46,130 nt of DNA from assembly GCF_008370645.1 (NCBI RefSeq), contig NZ_VTZN01000022.1, positions 1 to 46,130 on the forward strand, in the 5' to 3' direction. Shown in pieces: positions 15,089 to 24,496 of this stretch. Below the pieces are notes generated by a model, which was given only the letters and a program-made list of their open reading frames with translations, did no database searches and had not been told where the DNA came from. How positions within the stretch are numbered: position 1 is the stretch's first letter; every line of letters starts with the position of its first letter. Origin of the DNA: Mycobacterium simiae (lineage in GTDB: Bacteria; Actinomycetota; Actinomycetes; Mycobacteriales; Mycobacteriaceae). The position numbers were made by a program, and so were the translations under genes.

Positions 15089-15547
15089 ATGACGAGCAAC
15101 ATCACAGCGGCGATCGACGTGCGCAAGCCGATCGACACCGTATACAACCAATGGACCCAATTCGAGTCGTTTCCTGAGTTCATGGAAGGCGTGGAGCAGG
15201 TCCAACAGCTGGATGACACCCACCTCGCGTGGCGAATCAAAGTCGGGCCCGCAACGCGGGAGTTCTACGCCACCGTCACCGAGCAGCACCCTGAGGAGCG
15301 GGTCGCGTGGCGGTCCGACGATGGACCCACCCACGCGGGGGTGGTGACGTTCCATCGCATCAACGACGACACAACGCGAGTGACCACTCAAATCGATATC
15401 GACCCAGACGGATTCGTCGAAAACGTCGCCGACAAACTGGGGATCCTCGATCGACGCGTGCACGGTGACCTTGAGCGATTTAAAGAGTTCATCGAGCGCC
15501 GTCCTGGCGAGACCGGGGCATGGCGCGGCGACGTAGCGCGCAGCTGA
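15089..15547 (+). CDS. SRPBCC/polyketide-cyclase-like protein
   Basis: A 152-residue protein with the START-like SRPBCC fold: N-terminal ITAAIDVRKPIDTVYNQWT, then FESFPEFMEGVEQVQQLDD, DDTTRVTTQIDIDP and a long C-terminal helix LDRRVHGDLERFKEFIE. This matches the cyclase/dehydrase family (PF03364), small hydrophobic-ligand-binding proteins that are often stress-induced. No catalytic residues can be named. The start at ATG 15089 fits the family N-terminus and the closely spaced SigF-like promoter. It is convergent with the DUF4193 gene. Confidence 0.85.
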   Translation: MTSNITAAIDVRKPIDTVYNQWTQFESFPEFMEGVEQVQQLDDTHLAWRIKVGPATREFYATVTEQHPEERVAWRSDDGPTHAGVVTFHRINDDTTRVTTQIDIDPDGFVENVADKLGILDRRVHGDLERFKEFIERRPGETGAWRGDVARS

Positions 15548-15603
15548 GCAGATATGGGTCAGCAGCTACCTGGGCTGTCAACCGGCGGGTAGCGGCGGCG
15601 GGA

Positions 15604-15906
15604 TCACAGGCAATCGGCGCAGACCGGAAGCTCGCCGCGCTTGCTACGCAACCGGCTGCGGTGTTGCACCAAAAAGCAGCACGAGCACGTGAACTCGTCG
15701 GCGCGCTGGGGGATCACGGCCACCGAAAGCTCTTCACCCGACAAGTCCGCACCGGGCAGCTCGAAGAAGGGGGCATCGTTGGGGTCGTCATCGACGACCG
15801 TGGTAGACAACGTCGGCAAGACGGGGGTCAGCTGACCCATATCCGACGTGTCTGCGGTCTCGGCGTCGGGCATCCGGCGTGCGTCGTAATCGCTAACGGT
15901 CGGCAT
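15604..15906 (-). CDS. DUF4193-family zinc-ribbon-like protein
   Basis: A 100-residue protein starting at ATG 15906 (MPTVSDYDARR). AGGAAGGA lies six bases upstream; the in-frame ATG 15912 would abut that site. After an acidic N-terminal part comes the family block FELPGADLSGEELSVAVIPQ, then DEFTCSCCFLVQHRSRL and the terminal LPVCADCL. The four cysteines as two CxxC pairs suggest a zinc ribbon. DUF4193 proteins are widespread and uncharacterised in Actinobacteria; a transcription- or ribosome-related role is possible. A weak SigF-like element lies upstream (GGTGT-N16-GGGTA, 15970-15995, minus). Confidence 0.85.
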   Translation of the reverse strand: MPTVSDYDARRMPDAETADTSDMGQLTPVLPTLSTTVVDDDPNDAPFFELPGADLSGEELSVAVIPQRADEFTCSCCFLVQHRSRLRSKRGELPVCADCL

Positions 15907-16094
15907 GGGCATTCCTTCCTGCTGAGTGACCGGGTTAACCAGCCGAGTAGTCACCCGTGGCACAGTCAATACCCCGTTCTGACGTAGGCCACACCCGACA
16001 ATCAGCTGGAATCACGCGGTTGCCAGTGGCGGGCCCGGGTGCGGGCCACAGGTCCGCCTTGACCTTGCCGGAGACGCGGTGTTGTGTCGTTAGC

Positions 16095-17465
16095 GTGGCA
16101 GCGTCGGCGCCTTCGGCACATTCGGCGGATGTTGGGCGCCGGCCCCCCGGCTTACCCGCCCCGCGTGGCTTTCGTACGGCATGCGCGGCAGCGTATGCCC
16201 TTGCCTACCTGATAGCTGGCGATCGCCGGATGCTTCGGCTGGTCCGTCGCTATGGACCGATCATGACGATGCCGATTCTGAGCATGGGCGAGGTTGCGAT
16301 CGTCTCGGATCCCGAGCTGGTGAAAGAGGTCTTCACCGCTCCTGCAGACGTCCTGCTCGGCGGTGAGGGCGTGGGACCTGCGGCAGCGATTTACGGTTCC
16401 GGGTCGATGTTCGTTCAGGAGGAGCCAGAGCACCTGCGCCGACGCAAACTGTTGATACCGCCCCTGCACGGTGCCGCGTTGAGTAGCTACGAGCCAATCA
16501 TTGCGGACTGCGCCCGCGCGGCCATGCGTAGTTGGCCCGTGGACCGCCCGTTCGAGCTGCTGGCGGCGGCGCGGGCACTGATGTTGGACGTGATCGTCAA
16601 GGTCATCTTTGGCGTCGAAGACCCGGGCCAAGTACGCCGCCTGGGCCGTCCGTTCGAGCGGCTGTTAAACCTCGCTGTATCAGAGCAATTGACGGTTCGC
16701 TACGCGCTGCGTCGCTTCGGCGCGCTGCGGGTCTGGCCGTCGCGTGCGCGAGCCAGGAAGGAGATCGACGACGTCGTTATGCCGCTGATCGCCCAACGGC
16801 GAACCGACCCGGGTCTGCGCGAGCGCCGCGACATTTTGGCGTTGCTGATGTGCGCGCGCGACGAGAATGGGGAAGGGTTGTCCGACAGCGAGATTCGCGA
16901 TGATCTGGTCACCTTGGTGCTGGCCGGGCACGAAACCACCGCCACAACGCTGGCGTGGGCATTCGATCTGTTGCTGCATCATCCCGACGCGCTGCGGCAC
17001 GTGCGAGAGGAAGCCGTCAGCGGCGACGACACGTTCACGACGGCGGTGATCGACGAGACGTTGCGGGTTCGCCCACCCGCGCCCTTCACCGCGCGGGTAG
17101 CGGCGCAACCGTTTCCCATCGGGGGCTACCTGGTCAACGCGGGAACGCGCATCGTCATCCATATCATCGCCATCAACCGCAATCCCGACAGCTACCACCA
17201 ACCAAACGAGTTCCGGCCGGAGCGCTTCGTGGGCGCACGACCACAAACCTATGCGTGGGTCCCGTTCGGCGGGGGCGTCAAACGCTGCCTGGGCGCCGCA
17301 TTTGCCATGCGGGAACTCGTCACGGTGCTGCAGGTGCTGTTGCGTGAGGGTGAGTTCAGCGCCGTCGACGAGCTGCCGGAGCGCATCGTGCGGCGCTCCA
17401 TCATGCTGGCGCCCCGCCACGGCACCAGAGTGCGGTTCCGGCCCCGGCTCCAAGAATCCTTTTAG
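16095..17465 (+). CDS. cyp137: Cytochrome P450, CYP137-like
   Basis: A 456-residue P450 from GTG 16095; the start is chosen because the Pro-rich hinge RRPPGLPAPRG follows about 15 residues later. Motifs: I-helix LVLAGHETTATTLAW (A-G-x-E-T-T), K-helix E-x-x-R in VIDETLRVRPP, and the heme-binding loop PFGGGVKRCLG with the cysteine ligand. All key residues are present, so it should be an active monooxygenase; the substrate is unknown. The symbol rests on position: in M. tuberculosis cyp137 (Rv3685c) lies between the cds1 side and Rv3686c, as here. The small membrane-protein gene follows 72 bp downstream. Confidence 0.75.
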   Translation: MAASAPSAHSADVGRRPPGLPAPRGFRTACAAAYALAYLIAGDRRMLRLVRRYGPIMTMPILSMGEVAIVSDPELVKEVFTAPADVLLGGEGVGPAAAIYGSGSMFVQEEPEHLRRRKLLIPPLHGAALSSYEPIIADCARAAMRSWPVDRPFELLAAARALMLDVIVKVIFGVEDPGQVRRLGRPFERLLNLAVSEQLTVRYALRRFGALRVWPSRARARKEIDDVVMPLIAQRRTDPGLRERRDILALLMCARDENGEGLSDSEIRDDLVTLVLAGHETTATTLAWAFDLLLHHPDALRHVREEAVSGDDTFTTAVIDETLRVRPPAPFTARVAAQPFPIGGYLVNAGTRIVIHIIAINRNPDSYHQPNEFRPERFVGARPQTYAWVPFGGGVKRCLGAAFAMRELVTVLQVLLREGEFSAVDELPERIVRRSIMLAPRHGTRVRFRPRLQESF

Positions 17466-17537
17466 AACCTTCCAAGAGCCGGATCGCACGCTCTTCGCCA
17501 GTGCCAGCGACGGGCAGCGACGAAGGGAACCGCGAAT

Positions 17538-17786
17538 ATGACCGCCATGACCTACCAGCCAACGGCTATTGCCGGCGCGTCGGAGCACGACTCCAACATG
17601 TACGCGTCGGCGTCCTTCGCGTTCGCCGTCGGCGGCGCGGTGGTGTTGAGCGTCATCTGCGCCATTGCCGCGCTCGCCCAGGTTAAAGAGCGCGGGGAAG
17701 GCCGTGGCGAAGCGATCGCGGGCCTGGCGATCTCAGCCGGCTGGGTCGCCTTGGTGTTGGCGTTGGCCCATTGGCGCGTCATCTAA
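17538..17786 (+). CDS. Small membrane protein, Rv3686c-like (DUF4190 type)
   Basis: An 82-residue protein with two hydrophobic helices, residues about 24-46 (FAFAVGGAVVLSVICAIAAL) and 60-80 (AIAGLAISAGWVALVLALAH), joined by a charged loop QVKERGEGRGE. The loop and the second helix resemble the DUF4190 pattern. GAAGGGA lies about ten bases before ATG 17538; ATG 17547 is an alternative. It follows cyp137 closely as in M. tuberculosis, where Rv3686c holds this position. The function is unknown. Confidence 0.7.
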   Translation: MTAMTYQPTAIAGASEHDSNMYASASFAFAVGGAVVLSVICAIAALAQVKERGEGRGEAIAGLAISAGWVALVLALAHWRVI

Positions 17787-17892
17787 CTGAGCTATCCAAC
17801 GGTCGGCGCGATATGCCGTCCCGGTGGCCCGGCGCTACCGCGTGCGGCGAACAACGCCCCATGCGGCCCCGTCCTAGCACGGGGCTCACTTA

Positions 17893-19068
17893 TCAAGGGC
17901 GATTCATGATGTCTCGGATCTGGTCGCAGACGTATACGCGACTGTATTGCTGACCGGTCGACTCACGTAGCACACCGAGGCTGACTAGCGTTTCGATGGC
18001 GTTTCGGGCAGGCGGGTAGGTGACGCCATGTAGTTCCGCTGCCCTCGAGATGGTGATCACCGGGTAGCCGAGCAAGCTCTCGGCAATGTTGTTGACGACG
18101 CCGCGAGCCCGAATTCGCGCCAATTTCTGCCGAAGATCCGTCTGGAATTCCAACAGCTCCTCGATACGCTGGACCCCGTCGTCGGCCTGATGATGTATTG
18201 CCTCACAGAAGAACGCCACCCAGGGATCAAAGTTGCCGGTCTGACTGATCGCCAGCAACCGGTCTTTGTACTCGTCTTTGCGTTGTTCGAGCCACGGCGA
18301 GATGTTGAGCACGGGGTAGGTCAACGCTTCAGCTGACACGAGCTGCAGCGCGATGATCAGACGGCCCAGCCGCCCGTTTCCATCGGAGAAGGGGTGCAAG
18401 GTCTCAAATTGGTAGTGAGCCATCGCGATCTTGATGAGCAGTGGCAGATCGTCTTCTCTGTGAATCCATTTCTCCCAGTCGGAAACACCCTTCATCAGCT
18501 CTTCCCCTGCTGGTGGGGGCACGAACCGAGATGCTTCGATACCCAGACCGCGTTCGCCGATGTAGACGTTGGTCTCGCGCAGTCGACCGCTGTCGTAGCT
18601 ATCGCCTCGAGTTCCCCGTACAAGAATCTGTTGGAGTGGTGCGATTACGTTGAGACAGATCGGTTTCTGCTCGATCAGTAGCAGAGCCGTCTCTGCGGCG
18701 CGGACGTAGTTGAGAACCTCGCGAACCTCCGCCCGACGATTCGCCTCATCCACGAAGTCTGCTTCTAGAACTTCGTCGAGGGTCGCATAGGTTCCCTCAA
18801 GCGCCGATGTGCTCTGCGCCTCGCGGCGCAGGGCCGGGCGGACCAAGAGGCCGGGATTGGGAAGTCGCTTGACCGCGAAGTCGAGTCGGCCGACCGACAT
18901 GCTCGCTTCGGTTGCAATTTTGTGAGTTGCCATCGTGAGGTCGACGTCTTCCGGTAGCGGATGCGGCACGAACGCAACGTGGGCATAGTCACGCTTCATG
19001 TAAGCATCGTGACCAGAGATCGGGACCAGTCGGCCCACCGGAGAGCCGCTGAACCTGTCTATCTGCAC
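17893..19068 (-). CDS. Class II Fic protein with winged-helix domain
   Basis: A 391-residue Fic-domain enzyme from GTG 19068. The active-site motif is HPFSDGNGRLGR (residues 225-236, H-x-F-x-D-G-N-G-R-x-x-R). The inhibitory helix TSALEGT carries Glu91 of the (S/T)xxxE(G/N) pattern and lies N-terminal to the Fic core, which defines class II. The C-terminal 70 residues (ITISRAAELHGVTYPPARNA, then IETLVSLGVLRE) form a winged helix-turn-helix. Such proteins AMPylate a target or themselves, and the winged helix suggests DNA binding, probably at the repeats upstream. It is not at this place in M. tuberculosis, so it is an insertion beside tRNA-Pro. No antitoxin gene is adjacent. Confidence 0.9.
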   Translation of the reverse strand: MQIDRFSGSPVGRLVPISGHDAYMKRDYAHVAFVPHPLPEDVDLTMATHKIATEASMSVGRLDFAVKRLPNPGLLVRPALRREAQSTSALEGTYATLDEVLEADFVDEANRRAEVREVLNYVRAAETALLLIEQKPICLNVIAPLQQILVRGTRGDSYDSGRLRETNVYIGERGLGIEASRFVPPPAGEELMKGVSDWEKWIHREDDLPLLIKIAMAHYQFETLHPFSDGNGRLGRLIIALQLVSAEALTYPVLNISPWLEQRKDEYKDRLLAISQTGNFDPWVAFFCEAIHHQADDGVQRIEELLEFQTDLRQKLARIRARGVVNNIAESLLGYPVITISRAAELHGVTYPPARNAIETLVSLGVLRESTGQQYSRVYVCDQIRDIMNRP

Positions 19069-19070
19069 TT

Positions 19071-19190
19071 TTATAGTTTAGCCTATGATCCTATAATTCT
19101 TACCGGGACATTTATAGGTAGCGTTAACTTGCCCGGAGCAATCTATAGTATTCGGCCGATTCCTATAATTACACCGCTGAGATCTATAGG
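19071..19190. repeat. Six CTATAG-type repeats upstream of the Fic gene
   Basis: In this AT-rich stretch the core TTATAG/CTATAA/CTATAG occurs at 19071-19076, 19090-19098 (CCTATAATT), 19112-19118 (TTATAGG), 19143-19148, 19162-19170 (CCTATAATT again, exact) and 19184-19190 (CTATAGG). They are in both orientations, 16-36 bp apart, directly upstream of the Fic start. The array is alien to a genome of about 65 percent GC and looks like an operator field for the Fic protein's winged helix. Confidence 0.65.
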
Positions 19191-19475
19191 AAGATCTGGG
19201 CGTTTTCCGTCACAGCAAGGGAAACCACCGGCCGCGCCCACGGGTAGCGCCGCCGTGCTCCCCAATGCTCAGGCAGTGGTGCCGGGCGCGGTCGCTTCGT
19301 CGGTCACATAGTGGGTCACGCCTGTCACACCCCTGGGACGCTGCTGAACGAGCCCTGTTTCATCTGGTCGAAGACATCCCGAGTTGTGATGCTCGGTAAC
19401 CGGCCACGGCGTCGTGCATACCAGCGAGTGACATCACAGGACCCCGGCCGCTTGGCCAGGGCCTTGTCTGCAGAG
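19191..19475. other. Gap between the Fic operator region and tRNA-Pro
   Basis: About 285 bp with no supportable gene. The minus strand shows a short open stretch (SITTRDVFDQMKQGSFSS) that could be a remnant of a former gene or chance. No copy of the tRNA 3' end that would mark an attachment site was seen here. Confidence 0.4.
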
Positions 19476-19549
<74 letters not shown>

Positions 19550-19604
19550 CTTGAAGCCACGACAGCCTATCGCACCGGCCGGCTGACTCGCCAAACGGCA
19601 AGGA

Positions 19605-20711
19605 TCAGCTCCAAATGCAGGAGCGTTCAAACTCGACCAACGCCTGGGCGGGTTCGGTCGGATCGAGCCCTTGGGCGCTAACCCAGTCGTCGTCGAAGTA
19701 GGTGTCGGCGTAGCGGTCGCCACTATCGGCGAGCAAGGTGACCACCGAACCGCTGCAGCCCTCGGTGACCATCTCGGCAAGCAGGCCGAACGCGCCCCAC
19801 AGGTTAGTGCCCGTGGACGGCCCGACGCGGCGGCCTAACACCGCGCTCACGTGGCGCGCGGCCGCGATCGACGCGGCGTCGGGAACCGACACCATCCGAT
19901 CGACCACGCTGGGCAAAAACGACGGCTCGACGCGCGGTCGGCCGATGCCCTCGATACGGGACGACGTGGGCATCACGATGTCGGACCGGCCCTCGGCATA
20001 GGCAGGGAAGAACGCCGAATTCTCCGGGTCTACCACGCACAACCGGGTCGGGTGCCGTCGATAACGGATGTAGCGGCCGATCGTCGCGCAGGTACCGCCG
20101 GTTCCCGCGCCGACCACAATCCAATCCGGTATGGGGTGCTGTTCCTCGCCCATTTGCGCGTAGATCGACTCGGCGATGTTGTTGTTGCCGCGCCAGTCGG
20201 TGGCTCGCTCAGCATTGGTGAATTGGTCCAGGTAGTGGCCGCCGGTCTCGGCGGCCACGCGTTCCGCCTCGGCGTACACCTGACTGGAATTTTGCACGAA
20301 ATGGCAACGGCCACCCTGTGCTTCGATCAGCGCCACCTTGGCGGTGCTGGTCGCTGCCGGCATCACGGCAACGAACGGCAGACCCAGCAGGGACGCGAAA
20401 TAGGCCTCCGACACCGCGGTGGAACCCGATGACGCCTCCACCACCGTGGTGTTCTCGTTGATCCAGCCGTTGCACAGCGCATACAAAAAAAGCGAGCGCG
20501 CCAGCCGGTGTTTGAGGCTGCCGGTGATATGCGTGGTCTCATCTTTGAGATACAGCGCGACGTCAGCATCGGCGCACCACGCGGACGGCAGCGGGTAGCG
20601 CAGCAAGTGGGTGTCGGCGCTGCGACGGGCGTCCGCCTCGATCAGTCGAATCGCATTGTCGGTCCACGTGCGTGACAGGCTGCGGACCGCGATGTGGGCC
20701 CGATCGTTCAA
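19605..20711 (-). CDS. cds1: PLP-dependent cysteine synthase-like cysteine desulfhydrase (Cds1/Rv3684)
   Basis: A fold-type II PLP enzyme. Lys in [13 protein letters not shown] binds [18 protein letters not shown] binds the substrate carboxylate, and [14 protein letters not shown] holds the phosphate. The M. tuberculosis orthologue Cds1 degrades L-cysteine to H2S, pyruvate and ammonia. The frame is open to 20816, but TTG 20711 overlaps the stop of the preceding phosphoesterase gene (TTGA, 20708-20711), a coupling that suggests this start (368 residues). The M. tuberculosis protein is about 346 residues, so an even later start is possible. The last residues, [10 protein letters not shown], end just before tRNA-Pro. 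Confidence 0.85.
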   Translation of the reverse strand: MNDRAHIAVRSLSRTWTDNAIRLIEADARRSADTHLLRYPLPSAWCADADVALYLKDETTHITGSLKHRLARSLFLYALCNGWINENTTVVEASSGSTAVSEAYFASLLGLPFVAVMPAATSTAKVALIEAQGGRCHFVQNSSQVYAEAERVAAETGGHYLDQFTNAERATDWRGNNNIAESIYAQMGEEQHPIPDWIVVGAGTGGTCATIGRYIRYRRHPTRLCVVDPENSAFFPAYAEGRSDIVMPTSSRIEGIGRPRVEPSFLPSVVDRMVSVPDAASIAAARHVSAVLGRRVGPSTGTNLWGAFGLLAEMVTEGCSGSVVTLLADSGDRYADTYFDDDWVSAQGLDPTEPAQALVEFERSCIWS

Positions 20712-21664
20712 CGCACTGACACGCTTGGATGCGAACGGCCCAGGTTGCTGCTCGAATCCCGGCCGCCCGTCGGGGCGGCGATCAACGTCAGCAGGGTCGC
20801 CTCGGGTCGGCAGCAAAACCGCACCGGAGCAAACGGTGAAGTCCCCATCCCGGCTGAGACATGCAAGCGCATACTAGGGCCCCACTGGGAGGCCCCCTTG
20901 GCTCGGGAGCGATCCAGGCCGCAGTTGGTGACCAGCGCCCCGTAGAACGGCAAGCACAGCTGCCCGCCGTGGGTATGGCCGGCCATCACCAGCTGGTAGC
21001 CGTCGGCGGCGAAGCGGTCCAACACCCGCGGCTCCGGCGAGTGCGTCAGCCCCAGCCTCAGATTCGCCGCCGGGCTCGCCGGGCCGGCAATCGTGTCGTA
21101 GCGGTCCCGATCGATGTGTGGGTCATCCACGCCGGCGGCGGCGATGTGCAGCCCCGCCACCTCGAACTCGTGGCGGTTATGGGTCAGGTCCAGCCAGCCT
21201 CGCTCGGTGAACGCCGCCCGCAGGTCCTGCCAGGGCAAGGGTGTCCCGCGGACCCGGTGCCCCGGATTGATGACGTAGTTTGCCGGGTTCTTCAGGCGCG
21301 GCCCGAAGTAGTCGTTGCTGCCGAAGACGAAGACTCCCGGCCGGTGCAGCAGGTCGCCGAGCGCTTGCACCACGGCCGGCACCGCCTTGGGATGAGCCAA
21401 GTTGTCCCCGGTGTTGACTACGAGGTCGGGCTCCCAACCGGACAACTCGCGCAACCAGGCTTGTTTACGGCCCTGGTTGGGCAGCATATGCAGGTCACTG
21501 ATGTGCAGGACCCGTAGCGGTGTGGAGCCCGGACTCAAGACGGGCATGGTGACTTCGCGCAGCACGAACGCGTTGCGTTCGATGAACGCGGCGTAGCCGA
21601 TCCCGGCGACGGCCGAGCCGAGCGCTACCGCGCCGGTGCGCAACAGGGCGGACAAGACAGCCAT
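20708..21664 (-). CDS. Membrane-anchored metallophosphoesterase (Rv3683-like)
   Basis: A 318-residue calcineurin-like phosphoesterase. Metal motifs in order: [11 protein letters not shown] (D-x-H), [12 protein letters not shown] (GD), FGSNDYFGP (GNHD variant, here GSND) and [14 protein letters not shown] (GHxH). A hydrophobic N-terminal segment, [20 protein letters not shown], would anchor it in the membrane. This is the family of YkuE/LpxH-like phosphoesterases acting on lipids or nucleotides. It sits between ponA2 and cds1, as Rv3683 does, 56 bp beyond ponA2. Confidence 0.85.
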   Translation of the reverse strand: MAVLSALLRTGAVALGSAVAGIGYAAFIERNAFVLREVTMPVLSPGSTPLRVLHISDLHMLPNQGRKQAWLRELSGWEPDLVVNTGDNLAHPKAVPAVVQALGDLLHRPGVFVFGSNDYFGPRLKNPANYVINPGHRVRGTPLPWQDLRAAFTERGWLDLTHNRHEFEVAGLHIAAAGVDDPHIDRDRYDTIAGPASPAANLRLGLTHSPEPRVLDRFAADGYQLVMAGHTHGGQLCLPFYGALVTNCGLDRSRAKGASQWGPSMRLHVSAGMGTSPFAPVRFCCRPEATLLTLIAAPTGGRDSSSNLGRSHPSVSVR

Positions 21665-21719
21665 GCACGCAGCCTACTGCCGGTTGGGGGCTGGCCGCGC
21701 GTCTCTTGCGTTACCGGAC

Positions 21720-24134
21720 CTAGGGAGGCGGTGGCGGTGCCAGCAGCGGAATGGTGATCGGCGGCAGGCCCGGAATCTCGATGACCTGCAATCCGACCGA
21801 CGCCGGCGGCCCATCATCCGGGGGCGGAGGAGGTGGTGGTGGGATGCCGTTGCTGATTTGGATCGTGATGATCGAACCGGGGATTGTCTGGCCGTTCGGC
21901 GATGTCCCCACCACCTCGCCGTATTTCGCGCTGCTATTCACCGCGGTGGGTTGGTCGGCTACCTGGAAACCCGCGTCCTTCAGACGCTGGCGCGCCTGGT
22001 CCACATCCAGACCGGCCACACTGGGTACCCGCGAGGCTGCCGAACCATCGACATACCGCGGATCGGTGGGCGGCAAGTGCACCTCGCCGAAGTTGTTCGC
22101 AATCGGCTTGAGTGCAGTGAACCAGGTACGGGCCGGCTCGTTGCCGCCGTACAAGTCGCCGTTTCCGCAATGACGCAGCGGACCAGAACACAGATCGGTT
22201 GGTGAGGTCGAGTCGTCGTAGATGTAGTTCGCCGCCGCGTAGCGGTTGGTGAAGCCCACAAATCCGGAGGATCGGTGGGCCTCGGTGGTGCCCGTCTTGC
22301 CGGACATGGGCAGGTCCCAGCCCGCGGCGCCGGCCGAACCCGCCGCCGTGCCGCTGCCTACCGCGTCTTTGCTCATGGCGTTGGCGAGGGTGTTGGCCAG
22401 GCCTTCGGGTACCACTTGGTCGCAGGTTTCGGTGGTAACTGCAACCTGGTTGCCGTTACGGTCGATCAGCTTGTCGATCGGATTCGGTGGGCACCACACC
22501 CCGCCGGAGGCTAAGGTGGCCGCGACGTTGGATAGTTCTAGTGCGTTGACCTCGATGGGTCCCAGGGTGAACGAGCCGATGTTCTGCCGTTTGACGAAGT
22601 CGGCCAGGCTCTCGTTGCTGTCCGGGTTGTAGTCGCGGGCGGTGCCGGGATTGGCGTAGGACCGCAGGCCAAGTTTGATGGCCATGTCGACCGCGCGGCT
22701 GACCCCCACCTGCGAAATCAGCTTGGCGAACGCGGTGTTGGGCGAGGTGGCCAGGGCGTCGGTCACGTTCATCGACCCGCGGTAGTTGCCGGCGTTAACC
22801 ACGCACCAGGTGTCCTTAGGACAGCCTTTGGCGCCGCCGCTACCCAGCCCTTTGGCCTGAAACCGCGGCGGCACGTCGAGTTGGGCATTGATGCCCATGC
22901 CCATGTCGAGTGCGGCGGCCGTGGTGAAGATCTTGAAGATGGATCCCGCGCCGTCGCCAACCAGCGAGAAAGGCTGGGGTCGCATGGTTTCCCCGGCTTC
23001 GGTGTCCAGGCCGTACTTACGATTGCTGGCCATGGCCAGTACCTTGTGCGAATCCTTACCCGGCGCGATCACACTCATCACGCTGGAGATGCCGGCCAGG
23101 TTCGGGGGAGCGAATTTGTCGATGGCCGCCTTGACCGGCACCTGTACGTCCGGGTCCAAGGTGGTGCGGATGAGGTAGCCACCCCGGGCAAGCTGGTCCT
23201 TACTAATTCCCGCGCGCGAGAGGTACTCCTGGACGTAGTCGCAGAAGAAGGCGCGATCGCCGGCGGCGATGCAGCCGCGGGGCAGCTCGTTGGGTTGGGG
23301 CAGGATTCCCAACGGCTGCGTCTTCGCAGCGCTCAAGGCGTCGGCCTCTTGCGGGATGTTCTCGATCATGGTGTCCAAAACCAGGTTCCGACGGGCCAGC
23401 GCACCCTCAGGGTTGGTGTACGGATTCAGTGTGCTGGTCGACTGCACCATGCCCGCCAGCAGCGCCGCTTGCTGCCAGTTCAGGTCCGAGGCGTTGATGC
23501 CAAAGTATGTCTGCGCCGCGTCTTGTACCCCGAAGGAGTTGTTGCCGAACGACACCAGGTTCAGATAGCGGGTCAGGATCTCAGGCTTGGTGAACGTCTT
23601 GTCCAGGGTGAGCGCCATCCGGATCTCCCGCAGCTTGCGCGCCGGGGTGGTTTCGACGGCGGCCCGCTTCTCGGCGTCGGTTTGGGCGGTGACCAGCAGC
23701 TGGTAGTTCTTCACATACTGCTGCTCGATAGTCGAACCGCCACGAGTGTCGAGGTCTCCGGAGGCATAGCCGGCGAGCCCGGTCAGGGTGCCTTTCCAGT
23801 CGACGCCGTTGTGTTCGGCGAAGCGCTTGTCCTCGATCGAGACGATCGCCAGCTTCATGGTGTTGGCGATCTTGTCCGACGGCACCTCGAAGCGGCGCTG
23901 AGAGTACAACCACGCGATGGTGTTGCCCTTGGCGTCGACCATCGTCGACACGGCCGGAACCTCCCCCTGCAGAAGCTGAGCCGAACCGTTGGCGACTACC
24001 TCAGAGGCGCGGTTGGACATCAATCCCAGACCGCCTGCAAAAGGAAACATCAGTGCCGCGGCGACGATGCTGGCCAACAGACAACACCCTGCGAGCTTGA
24101 GCAGAGTGAGTGCGACCGGAGGGCGCTCGGGCAT
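21720..24134 (-). CDS. ponA2: Class A penicillin-binding protein PonA2 with PASTA domain
   Basis: An 804-residue bifunctional peptidoglycan synthase. After a short cytoplasmic start and a membrane helix (about 10-35), the glycosyltransferase domain carries VSIEDKRFAEHNGVD (Glu101 region). The transpeptidase domain has SIFK (active Ser), SPN and KTGTTEAH. Residues about 690-750 form one PASTA domain (VPSVAGLDVDQARQRLKDAG), followed by a proline-rich tail ending APPPPP. In M. tuberculosis PonA2 supports survival in non-replicating and acidic conditions. It is divergent from whiB4 across 362 bp. Confidence 0.95.
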   Translation of the reverse strand: MPERPPVALTLLKLAGCCLLASIVAAALMFPFAGGLGLMSNRASEVVANGSAQLLQGEVPAVSTMVDAKGNTIAWLYSQRRFEVPSDKIANTMKLAIVSIEDKRFAEHNGVDWKGTLTGLAGYASGDLDTRGGSTIEQQYVKNYQLLVTAQTDAEKRAAVETTPARKLREIRMALTLDKTFTKPEILTRYLNLVSFGNNSFGVQDAAQTYFGINASDLNWQQAALLAGMVQSTSTLNPYTNPEGALARRNLVLDTMIENIPQEADALSAAKTQPLGILPQPNELPRGCIAAGDRAFFCDYVQEYLSRAGISKDQLARGGYLIRTTLDPDVQVPVKAAIDKFAPPNLAGISSVMSVIAPGKDSHKVLAMASNRKYGLDTEAGETMRPQPFSLVGDGAGSIFKIFTTAAALDMGMGINAQLDVPPRFQAKGLGSGGAKGCPKDTWCVVNAGNYRGSMNVTDALATSPNTAFAKLISQVGVSRAVDMAIKLGLRSYANPGTARDYNPDSNESLADFVKRQNIGSFTLGPIEVNALELSNVAATLASGGVWCPPNPIDKLIDRNGNQVAVTTETCDQVVPEGLANTLANAMSKDAVGSGTAAGSAGAAGWDLPMSGKTGTTEAHRSSGFVGFTNRYAAANYIYDDSTSPTDLCSGPLRHCGNGDLYGGNEPARTWFTALKPIANNFGEVHLPPTDPRYVDGSAASRVPSVAGLDVDQARQRLKDAGFQVADQPTAVNSSAKYGEVVGTSPNGQTIPGSIITIQISNGIPPPPPPPPDDGPPASVGLQVIEIPGLPPITIPLLAPPPPP

Positions 24135-24496
24135 GCGTACTACAGTAGCGACCCCTTGTCACGCCTCCGCGCCCTGCGACGGAAAAAAATTTTTCTTTAG
24201 CACGCTGTGCTTGGCGGCACCAGGGGGGTGGTAACTTATTTTGTGCCTGCGTCACAGGTCAGGGCCTCGAAAGGGGACAGGCTAGGCGCGTTTCCCCCGG
24301 CCGATGGGTGTAAGACTGGACGCCCGTCCCAAAAAATCCGTTATCAGACTGTTGCGCAATTACCACCTGACCACCTAACTTATAGAAGCAGTGAGATTCA
24401 GGTAACACCGATGTGCACAGTGTGGGTCAGAGCGCAGCATCGGCTGGTACCCGAGAGGGCGGTCGCGGCAAACGACCGGGAGGAAGGGATCAGCTC
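24135..24496. other. 362-bp divergent region ponA2/whiB4
   Basis: It contains an AT-rich run near 24180-24250 (GGAAAAAAATTTTTC). Further AT-rich sequence near 24350-24390 could hold the whiB4 promoter. No supportable ORF or RNA gene is visible. Confidence 0.5.

Noticed and set aside
19071..19190. CTATAG repeats as a CRISPR array
   Set aside because: The repeats are 6-9 bp, occur in both orientations and have irregular spacing, with no cas genes; an operator field fits better.
22881..24200. 439-codon plus-strand open frame opposite ponA2
   Set aside because: Its translation has no recognisable domain and mirrors codon bias of ponA2 on the other strand.
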